The position numbers were made by a program, and so were the translations under genes. The notes beneath the pieces were generated by a model. The model did no database searches. It was not told the DNA's origin and saw only the letters and a program-made list of their open reading frames with translations. A stretch of 12,961 nucleotides of DNA, taken from NCBI GenBank assembly GCA_027065835.1, contig JAMONK010000088.1, positions 1 to 12,961 of the forward strand, in the 5' to 3' direction. Numbering within the stretch: position 1 is the stretch's first letter; every line of letters starts with the position of its first letter. The stretch is from Thermococcus sp. Lineage in GTDB: Archaea > Methanobacteriota_B > Thermococci > Thermococcales > Thermococcaceae. Positions 7,959 through 12,961 of the stretch are shown in pieces.

Positions 7959-8932
7959 CACTCCTCACGCATCTCTCCTTTGGGAACGGGGGTTTTGTTC
8001 AGGGCCTCCCGGATCACATCCTCCCCGCGTACGCCCTCGAAGGCATGTTCGGGCTTTAGAACGACCCTGTGGGCGAGGGCATCGAGGGCGTACTCCTTAA
8101 CGTCATCGGGTATGACGAAATCCCTTCCGGAGAGGGCGGCGTTTGCCTTCGATATCTTTAGGAGGGTGAGGGCGCCCCTCGGACTCGGTCCCGCCTCCAC
8201 CCTCTCATCGCCCCTGGCGTTCCTCACGAGCTCGGCTATGTAGCGGATCACGTCGGGGTGTATGTAAACGGAGTGCTCAACGAAGGCCTGCATCTCCAGA
8301 AAGGTTTCCCTGTCCGTCACAGGCTCCATGTCCGTTGTCGGGTCGTCCTTCGCCCACCTAAGCCTCGCCTCCAGTATGGCAACCTCATCCTCGAGGGTTC
8401 CAGGGTAACCAACGCTCATCTTCAGCGCAAACCTGTCAAGCTGGGCCTCAGGGAGGGGGTAAGTGCCCTCGAACTCAAGGGGGTTCTGGGTGGCTATCAC
8501 AAAGAACGGCTCATCGAGCTTAAGGGTGTCCCCCTCCACGGTGACCTGTCTCTCCTCCATGGCCTCGAGGAGGGCGGACTGAGTCTTGGGGGGTGCGCGG
8601 TTTATCTCATCGGCCAGCAGCACGTTGGTAAAAATCGGGCCCTTAACCAGCTCAAACGCCCCTGTGTTCTGGCGCCAAACTTTGGTTCCAATTATGTCCG
8701 CGGGCAGCAGGTCGGGCGTGAACTGTATCCTCCGGTACTCCAGCCCAAGGGCCTTTCCAAACGCCTTCGCCAGAAGGGTTTTCCCAAGGCCAGGATGGTC
8801 TTCAAAGAGCACGTTTCCGTTGACGAGTGCCGCTGCAAGGGTCTTCCTCACGACATCGCGGTTTCCTATGTACACCTCGGATATCGAATCAAGCACCTCC
8901 TTCGAGATGGCATACAATCTTTCAACGTTCAT
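7958..8932 (-). CDS. MoxR-family AAA+ ATPase
   Basis: Cytosolic AAA+ ATPase of 324 residues, the usual MoxR length. MoxR proteins act as chaperone-like ATPases that mature or activate partner complexes. Visible motifs: Walker A DHPGLGKT at 45-52, Walker B VLLADEINRAPP with Asp108-Glu109, and sensor 1 FVIATQNPLEFEGTYPLPEA with Asn150. The DRFALK stretch follows near 166-171, and sensor 2 GPSPRGALTLLKIS carries Arg252. All residues needed for ATP binding and hydrolysis appear intact. The ATG at 8932 is chosen because GGAGGT (8945-8940) precedes it and the family begins here; extending to 9121 would overlap the upstream membrane protein gene with unlikely sequence. It overlaps the end of that gene by 11 bases, and its own stop overlaps the DUF58 start. 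Confidence 0.97.
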   Translation of the reverse strand: MNVERLYAISKEVLDSISEVYIGNRDVVRKTLAAALVNGNVLFEDHPGLGKTLLAKAFGKALGLEYRRIQFTPDLLPADIIGTKVWRQNTGAFELVKGPIFTNVLLADEINRAPPKTQSALLEAMEERQVTVEGDTLKLDEPFFVIATQNPLEFEGTYPLPEAQLDRFALKMSVGYPGTLEDEVAILEARLRWAKDDPTTDMEPVTDRETFLEMQAFVEHSVYIHPDVIRYIAELVRNARGDERVEAGPSPRGALTLLKISKANAALSGRDFVIPDDVKEYALDALAHRVVLKPEHAFEGVRGEDVIREALNKTPVPKGEMREE

Positions 8933-9935
8933 TTGTCCTACCTCCAGACCTGAGTTCTTTAAAGATGCTTTCAACAATCTTCCTCCGCCTCTCGGCGTCC
9001 TTCCTCGCGTATTTCCTAACGAGCCACGGTGGGGTAAACGGGGTGATCCTCGTATCCTCGTAATCGACCACCGGACGAAGGAGCTCCTCCATCTCAGAAC
9101 GGGATATAACGGAGGAACCATAGAATGCTATGAAAGAAACCAGGGGGGCCTTTCGTTTGTTGAGCACAAAATCTTCCACGGCTTTTTTTGCGGTTCTGAA
9201 CTCCGCATCCTCCAGGAACGCCACTTCAGCCTCATGCCTCCTCCACTCACCCACAAGGTACGCACCGAAATTCCTGGTCGAGAAGTGGGAGTTTATCATC
9301 ACCGTTGCCAGAAAGAGGGAAGCGACGACAACCCCCCACTGTACAAGAACCGCGTATCTGGGAAATCTGCCGGATAGATATGGACTAATGGCAGCGTAAC
9401 CGAACACTATAACAAGAAGAATGACGAGACCAAGCAGATGACGTTCAATGAAGACGCCGCCGAACCGTTTCTCCACGAACGCGAGGATGTAGAGGGCCGC
9501 TATTCCAACCCCAAGGTACAGAAATGAACCTCCAAGTCCTCCAAGGCGGGGGATGAAGTATGGAGCCGTTACGGCGATTCCAGCACCAACACCCCTAACC
9601 AGCAGGTCGGGTCCCTCCCCCAGGCTCCCAGCGAGGGAGGCGATTGAGACCCCAACGACGAAGACCGCGAGGGCGGTGGTGAGGTTGTAGTTCATGCCGG
9701 AGAGGAGGGGGAGGTAGTAAACGGCAACCGCGATTCCTAGACCTTTAACGGCCCCCGAGAGGGACCCAAATCCCGCCATCGAGAACAGCCTGGCTATCAA
9801 GAGGGCGCTCAGAAACACCTCCGCGGAAAACAGGTACGGACCCAGATACGGTCTTAGAGGGCGGTAGGTAAACGCAGCGTACACGATAACCATGAGCACG
9901 GGATAGTAAGCGATGACCGTGTCAATCTTCTTCAT
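8922..9935 (-). CDS. Eight-helix membrane protein with basic cytoplasmic tail
   Basis: A 337-residue integral membrane protein that I cannot place in a named family. Likely helices at about 7-22, 33-53, 63-80, 86-104, 111-127, 134-154, 167-187 and 194-214 give an even number, so the C-terminal tail (about 215-337) lies on the same side as the N-terminus, most likely the cytoplasm. The tail is rich in charged residues (AEFRTAKKAVEDFVLNKRKA, RKYARKDAERRRKIVESIFK) and could contact MoxR or DUF58. The ATG at 9935 has a clear SD, GGTGAT at 9946-9941, located inside the end of the upstream surface-protein gene, with a 14-base gene overlap. Homologous slots in MoxR operons elsewhere often hold membrane proteins, but no specific match is claimed. 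Confidence 0.9.
   Translation of the reverse strand: MKKIDTVIAYYPVLMVIVYAAFTYRPLRPYLGPYLFSAEVFLSALLIARLFSMAGFGSLSGAVKGLGIAVAVYYLPLLSGMNYNLTTALAVFVVGVSIASLAGSLGEGPDLLVRGVGAGIAVTAPYFIPRLGGLGGSFLYLGVGIAALYILAFVEKRFGGVFIERHLLGLVILLVIVFGYAAISPYLSGRFPRYAVLVQWGVVVASLFLATVMINSHFSTRNFGAYLVGEWRRHEAEVAFLEDAEFRTAKKAVEDFVLNKRKAPLVSFIAFYGSSVISRSEMEELLRPVVDYEDTRITPFTPPWLVRKYARKDAERRRKIVESIFKELRSGGRTNER
8940..8945 (-). promoter_or_regulatory. SD fixing the MoxR start
   Basis: GGAGGT on the minus strand ends seven bases before the ATG at 8932. It lies inside the last codons of the upstream membrane protein gene, implying coupled translation, and it rules in the short MoxR start. Confidence 0.75.
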
Positions 9936-12900
9936 CCTTGATCACCCCCAATGTGGAAAGCGCGAGGAGGAACTCCCTGAAGTCATCATCGGAGAGTTCC
10001 ATCGTCCCATACTTGGCCTTTTCAAACAGTACCGTGACTTCATGAAGGGCATCCTCCGGAAACCTGCCGCTGAGCGCGGCGGCTATCTCCTCGGGGGTTG
10101 CTTCCTCCGTTCTCACCCCAAGTTTTCGGGCCGCGGGCAGGAAGCTCTCTTCGTAGAGCACTACCACGGCATCTTTGGGAGGCAGAACGTGTACGATAAC
10201 CTTCCGGGAACCCGCCCTCAGTTCATGGTCACCCTGGGGCAGCTTTAGCCGGAACTCTTTTCCTCGACCAAATAACTTACCGTCGAGGAACAGCTTCACG
10301 GGCTTCTCAAACCTCAGGGCGATCTCCTCGCCGGGCAGGTACACGGTTCTCCCCAGATCCAGGGTTTCAAAGCGCGTTGAAGTACCCCAGCGTGAGGTCC
10401 CTCTGGGGGAACCCAGCCGGAAGCCTGAGGAGTAGAGGTGAACGAACAGGAGCAACGGCAGGAGGATAAGAAGATACCTCAGAAAATCGAGGTTTAGACC
10501 GGAGCTTCCGGCCGTTATCGACCTTCCACCGACCATCAGCTTCAGGGAGTTTGGATCGATGTGAATGCCCCGGGGCAACTTCAGCACGGCCCTGCCCGCA
10601 TCGTCCGTCTTCACGAGGTACCTTGTACCGTTGAGGTCCAGAGAAACGATTTCGTTCTTAACTGGGTTTCCATCATTGTCCGTAAGCTGGACGGTGAGCA
10701 GAGTGCGGTTTGATGAGTTTTCCACGTTGATCAAAGGTGTTATCACCTTCCCGCGGTACGGGTCAACCCAGAGGCTCGCCACGGGGGTTCCATTGATGGT
10801 GAAGGTGGCGTTGTACGCCCCCAGCTCTGGGTCAAGCGGAAGGGAAGTGCTGAAGCGGCCGCTACGGAAGGGTACCGTCTTGACGCCCACGGGGGTGTCC
10901 AGTTTCAGGCTGCCGTTTTTCATCCCATCCACCCTCCCAGAGATCCGCAGTTCACCATTCCTCTCCACAGTCGATACGTTCACCCCCACGGCGGTGAAGG
11001 TTAGATTCGCCCGCGAGGGAAGGTGCATCTTTGAACCCGGATATGAAACGCTTAATCTATGCGTCCCGGGCGAAACAGAAACGTTTACAGAGAAATAACC
11101 CAGAGGGGACGTGTTAACGGTTCCAAGGGGATGGCCGTCCAGGGTGAGGCTGACGTTTCCGGTAACCCCGGCACCGAGGTCGTCCACAACCGTGCCCTCG
11201 AGGGTTATGTTACCGGCTGGAACCACCGACGGAACGACCAGTCTTATCCCGGTTTTGGCGGACACCGTTATCCCCCTTACGTCGACTGCGGGCTTATAAT
11301 TGATGGAAACAACCCGTGTAATCAGGTAGTATCTCCCAACGGGGAGCTCCCGGGGAAGGTGGCAGGTGAGGTTGAAGCCACCGTTTATCACGGTTCCGTT
11401 GCCGATCACAACGCCGGATGAAGTTAAGTTCCTGGTCAGGGTCACGTAAACCCTTCCGTAGGTGAGGTTTCCCCCCTCCGAAACGGCACTTCCCACAACG
11501 TGTATCAAACCACCGCGGACGATGTGCCCGTCCGGGTTAAAGGCCTCGGGGACGAAGCTATAGACGCTGATAGTGCCCACTACGTGTGCCCAGAACAGCA
11601 AAACACTCTCCTCCCCGTAGGAAGTTGTAGCGATGACCCTGATGGGGTAAAATGAGGGGGTGACCGTTTTTGGCACGTAAAATGTACGCATCGCACTGAA
11701 GGAGGGGAACCTCGACGTGACGACGAGTCTGGAGAAAAGAGGGGAAACCACACGGACATCTGGGGAGAGGATGTAGGAACCGGTCAAACTCCCGTTAACA
11801 TCAACCTCAATATTGTCGCCGGGGAGCCCCGTCACCACCGGCCTATCGGTGTCCAGGTAGAACCTTCCGCCGGTAACGTGTATGGAGAGGGGGTAAACCT
11901 CGCTGGACCATCCGAGCTCCACGATGGGATAGTAGTAGTTCCCTGGGTGAGCGAACCTCAGGGTTGCGTTGTGTGTGGGGGTGCCGTTAACGATTAACCA
12001 TCTGTCGTCGGGGAGGGACACGTGGACCGGTTGCCCGGGATGGACGGATATCTCCGTAGGCTCTTGGGATCGGTTGCCGCCCGTGTTCTCCTTCGGGGGA
12101 CGGTTCCAGTGGCTTCTCCCCGTCACGGCCGAGGTTGCATCGAAAGGTATCCACCCAGCCCCTTTGAAGTAAACCTCCGCCCAATACGCCCTCTGCGAGT
12201 CAGTGACCTGCTGAGCAAAGGGGACTGGCATTATCTTGTACCCTGAGACCAGTCTCGCCGATAGACCGTTCAGTCTGGCCAGAATCACAAAGGCACCGTT
12301 GAACGCCTTTGAATCCCCAATTGTTGAATGGAAGAGGAACCATTCGATGGGATCCTCACCAGCGGGCGGCCCGGGGGCGACAACCGAGTACCTGTAGTTG
12401 CTCAGGAGGTACGACTGTATGGCAACCGCCTTCTGGTAGTCGCCCTTCAGGCCGCGGGTTATGTTGCGGGCCAGCTCCCTGAGCTTGGGACTGGCGTTAA
12501 CGGCCGAGTACTCACCGAGCGGCGTTGAGTTAAGGGACTCCAAGATCCTAGGCGGAATCGTGAAGTGAAGGGCGGTGAACGTGTAAGATTTGACGGGGTT
12601 CACCGCCCTGAAAAGGCCAACTCCGGGGGAGTACTCGTACGGAACTGAGAGGTTAACGGTGTAAAGTGAAACCGGCAACCGAGTAAGGGGGGTGCTTGAA
12701 AGAACCGTTATCCTGTCCTTGAGGACGGTTTGAGCGAGCGTTATATGGGGGACTTCGGGCTTCCCCGTGGTGTAGCTGGTATCCTCCTCCACCCACCTGC
12801 CATCCACGTACCTCGAGTACACTCTAAGGCGGAGATACCTGGTATTGGCGGCGCCGGTAACTATTAGAACCTGTTCACCGGCGGCCTCGCCGGCGCTGGA

Positions 12901-12961
12901 CATCTCCCTGGACGGGGTGGGGGAACCGGCCGCAGGAACGGCGATCGTGGCACCGTTCGAG
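9922..12961 (-). CDS. Large surface protein: transglutaminase-like fold lacking Cys/His, Ig-like domains, one TM helix, DUF4129-like tail (5' partial)
   Basis: The frame is open through the right edge, so the N-terminus (probably signal peptide or membrane helices) is missing. Residues are numbered from the in-frame Met at 12903. A transglutaminase-like core spans about 150-258: IGDSKAFNGAFVILARLNGL, SARLVSGY, AYWAEVYFKGAGWIPFDAT. The expected catalytic Cys is Ser198 and the His of the HAW motif is Ala239; only Asp255 remains, so the enzyme should be inactive. Several beta-sandwich domains follow (about 340-790), including Ig/carboxypeptidase-regulatory-like repeats near 560-640 and 735-790. 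There are about 24 N-glycosylation sequons before the membrane helix (about 804-826). The cytoplasmic part has a beta domain (about 845-908) and a DUF4129-like helical end (about 925-985, EVTVLFEKAKYGTMELSDDD). This matches the TgpA-like partner of MoxR/DUF58 operons, though ours is unusually large and non-catalytic. Confidence 0.93.
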   Translation of the reverse strand, partial: SNGATIAVPAAGSPTPSREMSSAGEAAGEQVLIVTGAANTRYLRLRVYSRYVDGRWVEEDTSYTTGKPEVPHITLAQTVLKDRITVLSSTPLTRLPVSLYTVNLSVPYEYSPGVGLFRAVNPVKSYTFTALHFTIPPRILESLNSTPLGEYSAVNASPKLRELARNITRGLKGDYQKAVAIQSYLLSNYRYSVVAPGPPAGEDPIEWFLFHSTIGDSKAFNGAFVILARLNGLSARLVSGYKIMPVPFAQQVTDSQRAYWAEVYFKGAGWIPFDATSAVTGRSHWNRPPKENTGGNRSQEPTEISVHPGQPVHVSLPDDRWLIVNGTPTHNATLRFAHPGNYYYPIVELGWSSEVYPLSIHVTGGRFYLDTDRPVVTGLPGDNIEVDVNGSLTGSYILSPDVRVVSPLFSRLVVTSRFPSFSAMRTFYVPKTVTPSFYPIRVIATTSYGEESVLLFWAHVVGTISVYSFVPEAFNPDGHIVRGGLIHVVGSAVSEGGNLTYGRVYVTLTRNLTSSGVVIGNGTVINGGFNLTCHLPRELPVGRYYLITRVVSINYKPAVDVRGITVSAKTGIRLVVPSVVPAGNITLEGTVVDDLGAGVTGNVSLTLDGHPLGTVNTSPLGYFSVNVSVSPGTHRLSVSYPGSKMHLPSRANLTFTAVGVNVSTVERNGELRISGRVDGMKNGSLKLDTPVGVKTVPFRSGRFSTSLPLDPELGAYNATFTINGTPVASLWVDPYRGKVITPLINVENSSNRTLLTVQLTDNDGNPVKNEIVSLDLNGTRYLVKTDDAGRAVLKLPRGIHIDPNSLKLMVGGRSITAGSSGLNLDFLRYLLILLPLLLFVHLYSSGFRLGSPRGTSRWGTSTRFETLDLGRTVYLPGEEIALRFEKPVKLFLDGKLFGRGKEFRLKLPQGDHELRAGSRKVIVHVLPPKDAVVVLYEESFLPAARKLGVRTEEATPEEIAAALSGRFPEDALHEVTVLFEKAKYGTMELSDDDFREFLLALSTLGVIKDEED

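Noticed and set aside
8933..9121. 63-residue N-terminal extension of MoxR
   Set aside because: It overlaps the upstream membrane protein in another frame with Arg/Pro-rich shadow sequence; the SD at 8945-8940 and family length support the start at 8932.
8258..9377. Two long plus-strand open frames (231 and 263 codons) antisense to MoxR and the membrane protein
   Set aside because: They mirror GC-rich coding sequence of well-supported genes, have no SD or promoter, and show no domain pattern.

Overview
The window looks like chromosome from a hyperthermophilic euryarchaeon of the order Thermococcales, most likely Thermococcus. The basis is close protein resemblance to Pyrococcus/Thermococcus families recalled from knowledge (L-isoaspartyl methyltransferase, SAH hydrolase, RNase P Rpp21), a stand-alone 5S rRNA gene, TATA-type archaeal promoters, GGTGA-type ribosome binding sites, heavy AGG/AGA and ATA codon use, and a GC-rich composition. 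No mobile element, CRISPR array or tRNA was found.

Layout. Positions 1-910, minus strand: the first bases of a gene leaving the window, its promoter, protein-L-isoaspartate O-methyltransferase (pcm), then a complete 5S rRNA gene. A palindromic TATA box at 932-939 sits at the right distance to start both the 5S rRNA leftward and a leaderless mRNA rightward. Positions 962-2859, plus strand: a 505-residue protein that I read tentatively as an MCM-related protein without a P-loop, coupled by a TGATG overlap to RNase P protein component 4. Positions 2844-3422, minus: a small metal-dependent cyclase/formamidase-like enzyme. It overlaps the RNase P gene tail to tail and diverges from the next gene. 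Positions 3598-5549, plus: S-adenosylhomocysteine hydrolase (ahcY), a poly-T terminator, then a TrmO/TsaA-type tRNA methyltransferase with a C-terminal extension. Positions 5550-5789: a gene-free convergent junction that is open in one frame on each strand and contains a short tandem repeat.

Positions 5790-12961, minus strand: a tightly packed five-gene operon, transcribed right to left. It runs from a very large surface protein (transglutaminase fold lacking its Cys and His, Ig-like domains, one membrane helix, cytoplasmic DUF4129-like tail; 5' end beyond the window) to an eight-helix membrane protein, a MoxR AAA+ ATPase, a DUF58 protein and a six-helix membrane protein. Genes overlap by 14, 11 and 1 nt, and the last pair abut. 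This is the MoxR-DUF58-transglutaminase arrangement known in many prokaryotes, with a pseudo-enzyme as its large surface partner and two membrane proteins I cannot assign.

How the genes relate: pcm and trmO consume S-adenosylmethionine and ahcY removes the S-adenosylhomocysteine product. 5S rRNA, Rpp21 and TrmO belong to RNA maturation and translation. The long operon looks like an envelope-located assembly in which a cytoplasmic ATPase and a DUF58 adaptor act on, or through, membrane and surface partners. All functions are read from sequence without database searches.
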